Part shown: positions 1 through 12,867 of the stretch, one piece after another
Layout: each line of letters begins with the position of its first letter
Position numbering within the stretch: position 1 is the first letter of the stretch
From: Lucifuga dentata
Lineage: Eukaryota; Chordata; Actinopteri; Ophidiiformes; Bythitidae
NCBI GenBank assembly: GCA_014773175.1
Contig: VXCM01000825.1
Coordinates: forward strand, 158,882 to 222,881
Direction of reading: 5' to 3'
Length of the DNA: 64,000 nucleotides
Made by a program: the position numbers and the translations under genes
The notes under the pieces: generated by a model
The model's input: only the letters and a program-made list of their open reading frames with translations
Databases searched by the model: none
Told to the model about the DNA's origin: nothing

Positions 1-2068
1 CAGTGACTTGATCCATGTCTGTTCCTCACAGCATATAACCTGTAGAGCCATCCTCCAAAGCATCAAATAAAAGGGTTTTAAATCTGTTCAAGCAAAAGCA
101 ATGCAATGCTGAGATGTGCTGTTACCAGGAGAGAGCAGCATCACATGTCTTAAACGGCTGCAAATCAAACCTGCATGCATCTCCTTTCTGAGCCATTTTC
201 AGTATTCCTGGGTTGCACTTTGGAGGAGAGAAATGAATTGGCAGGAGTTTGCACAGCCATGCATTACTTGTGTCTGGAGACTGAATATATTTTACATTAG
301 TGCTTTTTATGAACCACTGCTGGTGTGAGTCTTTAAAAATATTGAAGTGAATTCTCCATGTTTGATCATGTGGGCTGACATCCAAAGTAATTTCAAGTTT
401 ATCTGACAGTGTAAAGGTGCATTCCTTTTCTTCTGTCTCTGTAAAGCTGAGTAGTGTCTTCTGCTGTGTAAAGTGGCCAAAAGTACGGTTTTATATTATT
501 CATGGAAGTGTTTCTGCTGTACAAGCACGTTGTTAGAAAAGAGAGCCCCTGCCATTCATTTCACAGTGCCCCATTTCCATAAATATATAGGCGTGTGATT
601 TGACTATGCGTGTAGAAACGGGTGGTGACAGTCTCCCTACTTCTCCTCAGTAAATGGGGGCTGCAAGCTTGGCTGTGCCCTCCTTCCACACTCACATACA
701 GTGCACTGCAGCCATTGTGTGTCACGTGAGTTGTTGAGTAACAAAACCATGGTGACCATGGAAGGTGTTTTTATTTTCATCTGATGGGCAATCAGCATAT
801 TTTATGCGAGCATGCCCGTGGTTTTAATGTGCTTCCTCTGTGCCTCTGTGCATGGCAGATGCAGTGGAAGGGTTTATAATATGCATCGGCTCAGGGTAAG
901 TTCTGTGCCAGACAAAGGATGTGAATGTAGTCATCATGTGAGCTATTGTTAATAGATGCATTGCATTGCTGTATTTTATTCCTACACTGCATGGTCTGCT
1001 CCCAGCTTGTTTTGCAGTGACATAGTTCCTCAGTATTGAATATGCCCTCTTTTGCAGAAGGAAAAGCTGTCAGAAATTGTCAGCAGGACTCATATTTTTC
1101 TTTAATAAAACTGTATCTGTTTGTGATTTTAACATACTATGAAGCATCATCTGCAATATTAGCAAGCTATAATCAAAACTGTTTTACTCAGACTCACAGA
1201 ACCGAAATGCAATGTATTTTCATGTTCCTGCCAAGACTTGTGATGTCGTGAGAGACTCAATGAGTATCTATGGCTGTGTTTGCATGTATGTATATATTAC
1301 TGCATGTTTGTCTCTAACTGACCCAGGCTCCCTAGCAGCCAGTGAGGCCACTACATCATGTTGGTGAAAGAGAACAATAGCTGTGTCTCAGTCAACAACG
1401 TCTGTCTGTCTGGTTTGGGCCATGTCTCTCTATGTGTGTGTTTGTATCTCCTGGACATGAACTTGAACTTGAGACAGGCAGCCAGACACCATCTGTGCAT
1501 CAGGGGTAATGAATTCAGTGCATTCATGGCTGTGGAGCAGCCTAGGCCACTGCCACACATTGATGAGTAGATGACCCCTATAGTCTGAGTTAGCTCTTCA
1601 TCACTAATAGAATTCAACAATACCAGCTGGTAGTAGGGGAGTTTATTTTGGTTGTTTGCCTTCAGAGGGAGAAGAATGGAGGTGCATCAGTAGTGGTGGT
1701 GTATATGTGTGCGTTTGTGCAGGGTGCATGCACATCTGTATGCTTGTCTGTGTGTGAGCATCTGTGCATGCCTCTCTGTATAAATTAATATCTGCAGACC
1801 TGCATGTATCCCTTCTTATTTATCTGTCTTTGAGCCTCTGTAGATTAGTTGATTGAATCATATAATTATGCTTGTTTGTGTGTATAACATATCAGTCATA
1901 TACCTTTTTGCTTACCATATACTGGTCCTTTCCCTATTTAGGCACTGGTGTGCCATTTTAAATACACAGCCTTGAAAGGTCTGATTTAGTATTTCCCCTG
2001 ATAAAGGATAGTAAGTGAATAAGACATAAACCTTAAACAAGCCAGGCACAATGTGAATTCCTGCAGGC

Positions 2069-2090
2069 CCTCCTCCTCCTCCTCCTCCTC
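2069..2090. repeat. (CTC)n microsatellite
   Basis: Pure trinucleotide run of about seven units. There is no sign that it is translated. Confidence 0.9.
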
Positions 2091-2326
2091 AAGCTTCTGT
2101 CACAATCACAGACACACACACTCACGCATGCGCACACACCGTAAGGCTTTTCCCTCTGGTTGGTGTCGCCACGGCAACGGTAGGTGAGATCACCGTGCGC
2201 ATGGCAGCATTGGCCCCTGCCAATGCAGGACAGGTTCCTGGTTTCTCTGTGTATGTGTACTGTGTGTGTGTGTTTGCATGCCTGCGCACATAGAGGGCTG
2301 TATGCAAGAAATTAGAATGTCACCCA

Positions 2327-2331
<5 letters not shown>

Positions 2332-2368
<37 letters not shown>
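2332..2368. repeat. (CT)n microsatellite
   Basis: Uninterrupted CT dinucleotide run, about 18 units, just downstream of a TG-rich patch. Confidence 0.95.
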
Positions 2369-2370
<2 letters not shown>

Positions 2371-3801
2371 CTCAATGGAGATGCACATTATAGTGTCCTA
2401 ATTGCTTCTAGTATTCTCACATAAGTTAGTAATTTTCTAATAAATTTAGTTTGACTTGCTTGGTATATTGTTCATATATGCTGTGTACAGCGTTCAACAC
2501 TGAACACACATGGAGACATGCAAACACAAAAGGTGTGATTGGCTTTATTAAAGGTGCATTGTTGATTAACAGAGATGTGGTCAACCTCCCTCTATAACAG
2601 ACCAACCAGCCATAACATGCCAGTAATCCACTGAAGAATGTTATGGTTGGGCCCTTTTTAATGACATCATTCATGGCCACTTGAGTGTCTTGTGGGGAGC
2701 AGCGGGCATGCTGTTCACAGTGTCTGGCCCTCCCCTTCAGCTAACTGCATGGACATGCATGACCGACATGTTAGATGGCTGCCTTGGTCTGTCCCAACTG
2801 CTGTCTCATACTTAACTCAATACGACAGTATTTAGAAGTGATAGGATTGTGCTGTGGATGAGTTTGCTGTCGTTCATAATGGTTCAGTTTCTGCCGACAT
2901 CATATGTTTGGTAATCATAGCATACAGAATAATAAACCACTAAGGGGTATATAGTTTCCCAAAGGTTTTTTTTTTATCACTAGGTGAAATTTAGCATCCT
3001 AGTCTAATTGTGATTATCTGCATACACAGACCATTTGAAATTGTAAGCGTGTTTGCTATCCATCAAGCTTAATTTGCTCATCTCAAATTAGATGCCGCTG
3101 AATCTCTTGTCTGTAGCTTTAGAAAAAGCTCTGTCTCTGTATTAGATTTAAGGGAAATATCTATTCCAAAGTATACTAAAAAATATATTAATAATCATCT
3201 GTTTACATTTGTATTGAATAATGGCACACTGTCTCCTTGCTTGTGCGTGTGTATACATGTGTAATATTGTTATTAAGCCCATTTGTAGAATACCAGTGTG
3301 TAAGGAAGCAATGCTGTAATTACTTGTCATCATGATTCATTATCACTATTTTTGACATAAGAAAATAAGGACAATTTCCCAGTATATTTTAACCAATGTA
3401 TATTGCTAAAGCCATATTATAAACCTAAAGCCACATTATATTCCAACAATGCTAACACTATACTTTCGACTACCTGCAAGATTAGATACTGATACTGTTG
3501 CACAGACTGTATGCTTAAACGTTATTTTAACACTACACATCTAAAGCTGGTTGTCAGCCTGTATTATAGGATATCTGTGCTTCGCTGCGCCTTCATTATG
3601 CAAATACTATGCACTATAAATAAATTAGTATAATTGCTTCTGAAATATGCTTTGAATCCTCCTTGAAGATGAAAGCATGTAAATAATACATCTTGTGTTG
3701 CATTATTCGTCCTCTATTAATTACAAATGGCAGAATACATATTATGTACTTTCTGTTCATGCGATCTGGAAATTATTTTGTTTGTGTGCATGTGTGTGTA
3801 T

Positions 3802-3803
<2 letters not shown>

Positions 3804-3842
<39 letters not shown>
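3804..3842. repeat. (TA)n microsatellite
   Basis: Near-pure TA run with one G interruption, preceded by a short TG run. Confidence 0.95.
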
Positions 3843-3843
<1 letters not shown>

Positions 3844-4889
3844 CACAGCATCAAGATACTTGATACATAGTGCTAATTGTAATACTAGTACTATACTACT
3901 TTTACTGTATGCATGCTCGGTTTCCGAATGCAATCATCCCAACGTCCTATCCTTAAAAGGCTTTTATTGTTGACATGTTAAAGCTCTCCCACTGTTCAGT
4001 ATCCCCCTTTTTTTATATTATGCATAAGCATGAACGCATAATGTACCATTTCATTAAGGGGAGGGGCTTCATGAGACATTAAATAAGAATAAAACTGTAG
4101 ATGTGCCACCACTACAGTATGCAACAAAAAATATTCCAGTCTTATCCTTCTTAGTATAGCATATGGTATTGAGGCCTAGATGCAATATGAATACGCTGAA
4201 CTATTTGAAAAATATATGCTGTTTGGCAATTAAATTATATGTGGTCTTGGACTAGGAGCCAGTACCAGTGCATACAGAATAGTGAGCAGGACTTGCTACG
4301 CTCGCATTAGCATCTGGCCCTTTTATGTAAATTTGATGAGAAAGGACTCGTGCATATACGCCAGGGCTAGGGTGTACTCGCCTAATATCCTTATTAGAGA
4401 GGGGTGAATTAAATATTTATTAGCTGGGCTAAGGGTTAGAAAAGGGGGCCTATCCTGTGTTGTCGTGAGGACCTGATGTAGAGGATGGGGGAAAGGGAGG
4501 AGGAGGAGGTCGACTTTCTCTGAGTGTCTCTCTCTGCCTCAAGGTGCCACCATCTTAAGGCATTTGGCAGTAGTGAGAGTGTGAGGAGGGTAGACCTAAA
4601 ATGTCCGCTGGCATAGACACGCGCACGCATACACATTAACGCATACAAATTCAGCGTAGTATGTAGACAGGCACACGGCGCTCTGAAAGTCAATTATTTA
4701 AGTACTGTCATTAGCAGCTATGCATGCTGAGCATTTCATTAGCATATATTAATTCCCTTGATTACTGTCACCTATGAGATCAGCCTGTGTTTCGCTTACT
4801 AATGCATGCTGTTTATTGAGAACGAATAGCGAGCATTAGCACCGAGACCATCAGAACCAAACTAATATTTGCTAATATTGTTAGAATTT

Positions 4890-4920
4890 CAATTTTCTAT
4901 GCATTATGCATAGAAAATTG
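4890..4920. other. 31-bp perfect palindrome
   Basis: The 15-base arms CAATTTTCTATGCAT and ATGCATAGAAAATTG are exact reverse complements separated by a single T. Pairing stops at both ends. It could form a hairpin or cruciform, or be a palindromic homeodomain-type site; nothing shows that it is transcribed. Confidence 0.85.
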
Positions 4921-6393
4921 CAAAACGTAGTATTGGGACACACAATGCAGCTCTGTTTTAAAAATATTTTAATTTACAAGTAGGGAAGTATATTTGTACA
5001 GTAGCTTTCAAACAAGTAATTTGCAGCTTCTTACTTTAAAGTTCCACACATCATAGAAATGAAATATGTGGTCACTTATGAATGTATGAGTAATGAAACC
5101 ATTCAGTTATAAATACCAAATATGACAATAAAAATCCTACAGCTGAGAAAAAAAGCCAGTGACAATATTGCCAATTTATTTAAATCATATATATTTATTT
5201 CTCCCTATCATTTTCTGTTTCTTTCTCTGTCTTACTCACTCTTTGTCATGCACACTGTAGCTGACCTCTCCTATTGGTTAATTATCATAAATGTGCTCAA
5301 TAAGAAGGCATGTCAGCACACACAAGCACACACCTACACACAAACACTCGTAAAGTGCACAAACACATTGTTCAGTGAGATACAGACACAGCATTAGCAT
5401 TCCCTTTCATCCTGAAGTGCTCCTGAGGCATCGTGTGAGGGGAAAAATGTGCAGGAAATTATTCAAGATAAATTATACTACGCATCATTCCTGTTTTTCT
5501 GGCGCGCGCACACACAATACATACTGGTGTATGCTACAGGACACCACAAGGTTCACTAGATTGGGCAACTATCCTATCTGATGTATTTTACTATTAGAAT
5601 TAGAAAATTGGTTTGATTTTGTCATTTTTTGTGTGTTTGTTTTGTGCATCTGGCTGTGTGCACCTCTGAAGTCATTGTGTTCATCTTATATGTGTGCATG
5701 TATAGGTGATAATTATGGTTTCTATCTAGCTATACTTCAGCTTATTCCTTTATTCATGCACAAACTGTATATACAAAATCAGTTGCTCCCCTTCCCTGCT
5801 TCCCCATTTCTTCTGATGAGTGGTATGCCCCGGCATGCTGCCAAAGGAGTACGAATAATTAAACGGCTGTGTGTTTGAGCCTGGCGTTGGCTAATGGATT
5901 GTTACCGGGAGGAAATGAGACAGGCAGTGTGGGGGATCAGGGTGGCAAAGCAGACCTCGACTTTGGATAATGAAACACTGTAAGCCACCAGGGTGGAGAA
6001 TAGACACACCTCTCATAAAGGAAATGCTTTTGTTCTATGACTGCTTCTTTTTGTCATGTAGGTAGGTACAATTGTTGAGGAGTCACAAAATGAAGAAGGT
6101 GCAGTCAGTGCTACAGCTGCATCACATATCAAGATGTGTGTAATTTTTTTAGTTTAATGATTCTCACTTTATAGGTCAAATCAGTGTGGTTCACTTAAAT
6201 TATTATTATTATTTTTTCATTTTACAACATTAATTAGTGAAGGTGTTTGAGCTGCGTAGGTATTCCTGTTTTATTCTATCTTATACTGCGTGTGAGTGTG
6301 TATCTGCACTATGTGCATTAGGTTCCTGCATCAAAACATTGCTGCTTTAGAGAAAGCAGCAGTTGATTCTTGGTACTGTCGTTGCCAATGCAG

Positions 6394-6412
6394 CCCCCCC
6401 CCCCCCCCCCCN
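6394..6412. repeat. Poly-C run ending in an assembly gap
   Basis: About 18 C followed by a single N. Length and sequence across the gap are unreliable. Confidence 0.9.
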
Positions 6413-6818
6413 AGACAAGCCACACAAACCGCAAAGGAAACAGGGTGAAGGTAGAAGGAGGAGTACTGTATAGTTACCCTAAACCCTGCCGTAGGGCTAG
6501 AAATACACACACACACATACACACGCACGCACACATTTGCCACATAACCACAAGACAGTGAAACAGTTTAGAACATTGGAATGGGGATGATGAGAAGATG
6601 CCAAGTTTTTTTTCCCCCCCCTTTTTTCCTCTTGAAGTGTTAATTGAATTTAACAGCTATATATGTTTGTATAGTTAGGTGTTTTCATCTACTCTTTTTG
6701 GTTTCATCTTTTCTTGTTTTTTCTTTTGTATTTATTGACATAAAACATTAATAAAATCTAGAACTAAAACAATCTGACAGTGTGTGTTTTATTGATTATT
6801 GCGATGTAGCACCTCTGC

Positions 6819-6862
6819 TGTGTGTGTGTGCGTGTGTGTGCATGTGTGTGTGTGTGTGTGTG
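6819..6862. repeat. (TG)n microsatellite
   Basis: Interrupted TG run of about 22 units. Confidence 0.9.
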
Positions 6863-7390
6863 GTTTGATATGACGCTTTAATAAAAAGTGGCACCTGTCA
6901 GTTTGATGTTGACATGCTGGAAGAGCTTCAGTATCATGGGAAGAATCAGGAACAACAGGAAAAATCCTAACCAGCAAAAACCAACAAAGAAATGATAGAA
7001 CCACTATATAGCAAATACAGGATATCGTTAAAGACATTGGATAAAAAAATAAAAATATATTTTTTCATGCGTTCCCTTTTTAATTCTGTATTTTTGACGT
7101 GATTATTTTTTGACTGTTAACTTGATCATAGATTGACTTGGGGAAAATGTCAACAGTGACATCATTTTACAGGGTAAAAGGTCAAAATGAAAAATTCAAG
7201 GTTTTGATATGATTTCAGTTTATCCACATACTTCTATATTCTTTGACATCAAATCCCAAATTAGCAAGCTATAATCTGCATTGGTTGTCTGTGACCTTAA
7301 ATGGGACTTGACATATGACCTGCTCACCTTTCAGTGAGCGTAGGCAGAGAGGTCAAAGGTTGCTGGGTTCAAGAGGATAGCTGTTGAAAC

Positions 7391-7432
7391 ACCAGTAGCA
7401 CATGCCAATGAAGTATGGCATGTGCTACTGGT
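7391..7432. other. Perfect 17-bp hairpin
   Basis: The left arm ACCAGTAGCACATGCCA (7,391-7,407) and right arm TGGCATGTGCTACTGGT (7,416-7,432) are exact reverse complements around an 8-base loop. Pairing does not extend outwards. The stem is short for a microRNA precursor, which normally needs about 30 pairs. It may be a fold-back remnant of a transposon. Confidence 0.85.
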
Positions 7433-7815
7433 TCACTATGTATATCTAAGTAAAAAATTCTACTTCAGACTTCTAATTCAATGTTTGAACAAGGCTTCAT
7501 ATTAATATTTTGAAGTATGAGAATTCATGGCACCCATGATCTTCAAATGATCTGTAAACCAGCTCCTCATGTGCCATAAAGGTCTCAGGTTTGATTTGCT
7601 ATTTGTGGCAAAGTGTAATGTTGAGAAGACATTTGCACAAAGTTATTGCCAATTTGAATTCCTGCAAGTAAATTTAGGTATAGTAAATGCTACCTCTGTT
7701 TCCTTCTTCCATCATATAACTGTGTGTTTGTATTTCTTCCCCTATGGTGGGAACATGTTAATTGTGATTTGCTCAGGATTTGACGTGCAAAGGTTACTCT
7801 TTGGTAAATACTCTT

Positions 7816-7818
<3 letters not shown>

Positions 7819-7850
<32 letters not shown>
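7819..7850. repeat. (GT)n microsatellite
   Basis: Pure GT run of 16 units. Confidence 0.95.
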
Positions 7851-7854
<4 letters not shown>

Positions 7855-9781
7855 TTGTGTGTGCGTGCCAGTTTTGCAGTGCTGGAGAAATGTAGCTGTG
7901 GAGAATGGCATACGGCGCAAATCGAGATCTATGGAATTTTACTCTCCAGTGGACCCAGATAAGGTGAGCTTGGTTCAAGATATGTAACATCATGTCATCG
8001 ATCTTCTTTGATCCATCTTTTTATTCTGTAGGACAGCCCTAGTTTGGCCTAATTACACCAAAATTACAGTCTTCCTAATTTCTGCAATTATTATGACCTC
8101 TAATCATAATCCATGATGAAATTCACAAAGATTCTAATTCATAACAGCTATGAACTCACACTATAGGGATCTTAATCAGAATCTATTTTAATTTTCATTC
8201 ATTTTCAATGTCACAATGCACAATCACTTGATTCAGACTTGTTCACCAGGCATGCATCACAGTCTTTTGATGCTTATGCTGGAAACAGACAAATGTCTTT
8301 GTGAGCAGATGTTTTGACTGTTTTCTCCTCTGTGCCCATCTCTGCTGATGTGCGGTGTGTGTCTATTTCCCTACAGCAAATTTAAACCGTGTGTGTTGGA
8401 TAAAGGCAGAAATGTTAGTAGTGGTCCAGAGGACACAGTAAACAGAAAAACAGTGGTTTGAAGGGAGCTCAGGTGATGTGACCATGGGCAGTATCAAATC
8501 CCATGACCCCTTCACTGCCCTCTGGTCCATACCAAAGACAAGAAGCACAGGGGAAACAGAGGTTACCGTTCACTGTTCATCATCACTGTACAAGACACGC
8601 ACACACACACACACACTAGCAGATGTAGGAAGCATTTGCAAAAATTTCCTCTGCCCATTGAAATCCATGCTCAGTCAATATAATGACCCTGTGCACTAAT
8701 ATTCAGTAATTGGCGTCCATCCTGGCATTCTTAGTGTTGCGTGCAGGACAAGCTGCTCTATCAGTTAGACCCTGAGTGATCATTACACGTGACATTTTAT
8801 GACAAACATTTTAATGAGCTGGGCTTAGTCCGATTATAGCGAGATGCTTATTAGTAGGTCTAATACCCAACCGACTTGTTTTCATTAAGTCAACTTTGAC
8901 CCCTCTTTTCTTCTCTAACATACCTAGCTGACAGAGAGGATGCAAAATTCCTGGGATATGAGGCGTGCGCACTAATCGGAAATGATGAACATGTGTCACT
9001 ATCAGCAGGAAATGTACAACAGCACATCTTATTTAAAAATACCAACCTCATGCTTAAGCTCTTAATGGTTTGAAACAATATCACACAGTGACAGCCCTGG
9101 TTGGAAAAAACAAACAAACAAAAAACACCTCAGTGACCCCACATGTTCTGTGTTGGGAGAAAAGTTATTTCTTGAATGATGCTGAAAGAATGAGGAGCTG
9201 AGGAGTAGAGGTGAGCGCCCATGGGCCTCAGTGTGTGGTAGTGTTACCCATCGTAATTACTCCCAGTACTCACGCATTTGGGGGACTGTTCAGAACAGCC
9301 AATTAGAAGGGCAGGTCAAGTCACTGGGCAGGAAAGTCGGGATCAAATCTGTAATCATTTTTAAAACCTCAATAACTTAGAGTTGCAGCACAGAGAGATA
9401 TTGTGTTTAAAAAAATGATCCAGTGCAATTTTACAGATTATTTTTTAATTTAATTGCTAGTGCATTTTTATCTCAATACATCCATTTTAACAGGAATATC
9501 ACAGATTTTAATGAGATTGATTAAAGGAGTTGTCATGTTGGTGTTAAGTGAAAGCCAAAAGCTAGAAGAGAAGGTTGTTGCCTGAAACTTCAGATTATAT
9601 CAGTGTGACGAGTTGTATTCTATACCTATTTTAGAGGTGGTTCAACAGCTTTAAACAGTGAACAGTTGACTAAAGAAAGTCTCATTTTTACCATTTCAGT
9701 GGTCCCTTACAGTCTCCACTAACTGAGCCAGTGAGCGAAAGAAATATAACAAAATGCAGCATCTTTGTGAAGGTTTGCATT

Positions 9782-9840
9782 CTTTACATTTATATTTACC
9801 CATTTTACAGATGCTTTTATTCAAAGTAATGCACAAAAAG
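9782..9840 (+). repeat. Degraded common teleost dispersed repeat end
   Basis: TTTACATTTATATTTACCC followed by an ATGCTTTTATTCAAAGTAAT-like block resembles a very common fish repeat terminus that reads 'catttagcagacgcttttatccaaagcgact'-like in many teleosts. A similar end in the opposite orientation occurs at 49,470-49,522. The class (SINE or MITE) is not settled here; recognition is from memory of the family, with several mismatches. Confidence 0.5.
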
Positions 9841-10096
9841 CTATAGTGCAGCACAAGGTTTGCTATACATAACATCACCTATATACTTTACTCTGTAAGC
9901 TTAAAGCCAAGTCCTCCAGAGTGAGTCAGGGCCATTAGACTTTTCTGACTGTGCATTATTTAGTCAGCTGCACACGATGGTTTAAGAGCCAAAATCAGAA
10001 TTATATCCAACCTCCCATCACCTTTTGCTTGTATGCAATGCATGGCAGGGTCATAGGTTCAAAGCCTTTTGTTGAGGAGAATTGTATTCTGCCTTG

Positions 10097-10162
<66 letters not shown>
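10097..10162. repeat. Compound (TA)n(TG)n(TA)n microsatellite
   Basis: A central TG run of about 11 units is framed by TA runs of about 8 and 14 units, a symmetric arrangement of easily unpaired and alternating purine-pyrimidine DNA. Confidence 0.95.
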
Positions 10163-10164
<2 letters not shown>

Positions 10165-11250
10165 TTTCTCGATATGAAAGTTATTTTGGTCATCTTTTTT
10201 ATTTTTTTGTATTTTCTGTATTGCAATACATTGTAGGCAATATATATTGTAAATATTGTTACTGCTATTTGCAGAAGATTACGATCACTGTAGCCACAAA
10301 AACAGATTTTTGCCATATAGACTATAGCATGTTTATATTACAACACTCCTCGTCTGTCATGAACGTACAATTATTAATCAGATATGCATATTTGTACCAC
10401 AGCTGGAGTAAGTATTTATTATGTGGCACCCATATTTGTGAATATAGAGCCCTCAGTCCTCTAGGCCTGCATCTATGTCTTTAGCGCGTGGCCGCAACAA
10501 TTAATGAGTGCATCTGCATGTGTCTGCATGATTAGCAGGGCTAAAGTGTGTGTGTGTGTGTGTTTGCGTGCATGTGCGTGTCCATATGTGTAGATGTCAT
10601 CCGTACTATGATTCAGAACAAAAGATGTCGGTATACAGATCTATTCACAAACATCAATTTGAGTTTTTATGTGTTGCATAGTAAATGTAAATAAGGAATA
10701 ATTCTTCATTCCCAGGAAATTACAACCAGACAATTACAAATGATGATTAAAATCAAGCAGGCAACTGGGGGAGAAAATAGTTCATTATTAATGAAAATAT
10801 AGCAAAATATGTGAAAGGTATCTTCTCTTTGCAATGATTTACTTTCCATCTATAATTTTTCTGTTTCCTATTTGTCAAGTAATTCCATATTTCATGCTTG
10901 GATGCAATCTTTCCCCCCATGCTATATATTGCAGATGCTGTTGCCTCTTAGCGATAGCACAGTATGTCCTTTCCATGGCTGTTCACAAATCCCACAAAAC
11001 TAGAACATTCTCAATTTGTTCCCATTCTGATGCATTACATTATCATTGATGTACTAGGAGATGAGTCAGGTGGTTATGGAAATCTCTGGTTTTAGCAGTT
11101 TGTAATTAAAACAGATAAAACAGCTCTTTCTGCAGCTTTTTCATTTAATATCCAAGTAGCTTTTGGTGGTTTGTGTAATCGTGCCTTGTAGGGAGGGTTT
11201 CTCCTACATCATCATACAGTCAGAACAAAGGATATGCACATCATAAAATC

Positions 11251-11268
11251 ATGCAAATGAATGCAAAT
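11251..11268 (+). promoter_or_regulatory. Tandem POU-type octamers
   Basis: Two exact ATGCAAAT octamers start exactly 10 bases apart, about one helical turn. Exact octamers are the consensus for Oct/Brn-type POU proteins. In AT-rich DNA single octamers occur by chance; the phasing is what makes the pair notable. Function is inferred only. Confidence 0.3.
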
Positions 11269-12108
11269 CGCTGGCAGCAAGGAATCGCGAGGTGGCAGGA
11301 GGGGAGTTTGTAAAAGCCGAGGATGCCAAGGACTTTGTATACAACCCTTGCCCGGGCGATCTCTTTGACTCCAGCTGATTTAAGATGTGACTCATAATTA
11401 AAAATATATTCGTTTTGAATCTGATTTTCAATGTCCTCAAAAGTAGTAGAAATTTCTACCTCTAGTAAAGATTAAATTGACCTTTGTGCTTAGTTGTATC
11501 TTTGCATTGCTCCTTTAATTCTTCTAGAAATAGTATTTTATTTTTGGTAATCACATGATGTTTATTAAAGAGGCCGTTCCGAAATGCAGCATATGCAAAT
11601 AAAAACACATGTTAAAATGGCTGCAAACAGCATTGCAGTGCGCCATATGTGTGTGTTTGGATGATGCAATATTTTAAGCGCAAGCCCTTACCACCCCAGA
11701 GAAATGCAAAACAGATATTTATAATAGCATCGCTAATGAAAGTCACACCTCTTCTCCTCGCCCTCCCAGTAAAAACTTCAACCTTATCATAAATGTGACA
11801 TTTTCATGAGTGCGTTCATTAAACCTGTGAGGAGGGGATTAGGTGTTGACAACCTAAACCTGGCTCTATTTTCCTCTAGCCCTAAAAAGAAAAACATGCT
11901 TGTGTGTATTTTTTTTTTTCAGGATATTTGATTTGATTCTCACAATGAACATTTAAAGAGGAAGTGTGTTGTGTTTACTGCAACAGGGCAACATGAAAGA
12001 TGTATCCCCACATGTACACAAAGATCCATTTACCTTATTCAAGAGCTAAAAGCCATTTGCTCTCATTGTAAATTATAGATCTTCATTTTTGATAATTCAT
12101 TGTAATTC

Positions 12109-12164
12109 TCTCTCTCTCTCTCTCGCTGTCTGTGTGTGTGTGTGTGTGCATGTGTGTGTGTGTG

Positions 12165-12201
<37 letters not shown>

Positions 12202-12222
12202 ATATGTGTATGTGTGTGTGTG
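12109..12222. repeat. (CT)n followed by a long interrupted (GT)n
   Basis: A short CT run passes into about 90 bases of TG repeats interrupted by CA and TA steps. Confidence 0.9.
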
Positions 12223-12527
12223 AGACCTGCCAGTGTGAGCCGAAGCATAAATGGATTCAAAAATTCAATTTAATCATATTTTATCAATAAATTCTATCAT
12301 TTTGTAATAAAATCCTTATATGAAATTGAAATTATTTTCCAATGTATTTTTCATGATTGTGATTCATGCAGCATCATTTTACTTGAAGAAAAAAAAAAAA
12401 TGCAAATATTCTAACTTGCGCCATTTAACAATCTTACATTCAGAGGTTCTCGTAGCCATGCAGCAATCAGCGATTTTCAACTTGGATACACAAAATCATA
12501 TTTAAATAATGCCACCCCCTCCAAGGT

Positions 12528-12555
12528 GTATACACACACGCACACACACACGCAC

Positions 12556-12600
<45 letters not shown>

Positions 12601-12607
12601 TGCACAC
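12528..12607. repeat. (CA)n microsatellite
   Basis: About 80 bases of CA repeats with CG interruptions at the left end. Confidence 0.95.
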
Positions 12608-12852
12608 AGACTAACCACAGATACAATATGGTAGGGGAGAAAAGGGGGAGGGAACAGACAGACATTCACAATTGTGCATAATGATGTTAACATTCCTGCA
12701 TGTCTAATGCAGGGGATATTGAGACACACTAACTGGTTGGCGGTCTTGGTGTTTGTGTGTGTGTGTGTGTGTGTGCGTGTGTGGTGCATGAGTATAAGCT
12801 GCAGGAGTGCATAATGATGTATTAATTGTGGCCTGCTCACGCTTTTGGTGTT

Positions 12853-12867
12853 TTGGCGCCTGGCCGA
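12853..12867. promoter_or_regulatory. NFI-like palindromic half-site pair
   Basis: TTGGC, five bases, then GCCGA matches the full NFI consensus TTGGC(N5)GCCAA at nine of ten positions. It lies in a CpG-containing patch (12,840-12,930) that is less AT-rich than its surroundings. Binding is inferred. Confidence 0.3.

Larger units (their letters stand above)
1..3800. other. Gene desert, proximal part
   Basis: No open reading frame with coding character is visible; the longest frames are short and cross simple repeats. The stretch is ordinary AT-rich vertebrate intergenic DNA with scattered TG-rich patches near 1,260-1,450, 1,690-1,780 and 2,250-2,290. A (CTC)n run and a (CT)n run are listed separately. 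No RNA gene or mobile element was recognised. Confidence 0.7.
3843..7390. other. Gene desert with a candidate conserved block at 4,680-4,920
   Basis: No coding region. The segment 4,680-4,920 differs from its surroundings: it has many ATGCAT, TTAGCAT and TAAT cores and ends in a perfect palindrome, the kind of composition seen in vertebrate developmental enhancers. That reading is inference. The rest is AT-rich sequence with a poly-C assembly gap at 6,394-6,412 and CA/TG microsatellites near 6,504-6,534 and 6,819-6,862. Confidence 0.5.
7433..12108. other. Gene desert with microsatellites and octamer motifs
   Basis: No coding frame. (GT)n at 7,819-7,850 and a TA-TG-TA block at 10,097-10,162 are listed separately. 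Two tandem octamers lie at 11,251-11,268 and another at 11,593-11,600, within a stretch (about 11,500-11,880) that reads like a regulatory element: an E-box CATATG, several TAAT/TTAT cores and few simple repeats. A worn dispersed repeat lies at 9,782-9,840. Confidence 0.5.

Noticed and set aside
7340..7375. tRNA B-box-like GGGTTCAAGAG as a tRNA or SINE
   Set aside because: No matching A box at the right distance and no cloverleaf; too little evidence. The same applies to AGGTTCAAAGCC near 10,050.
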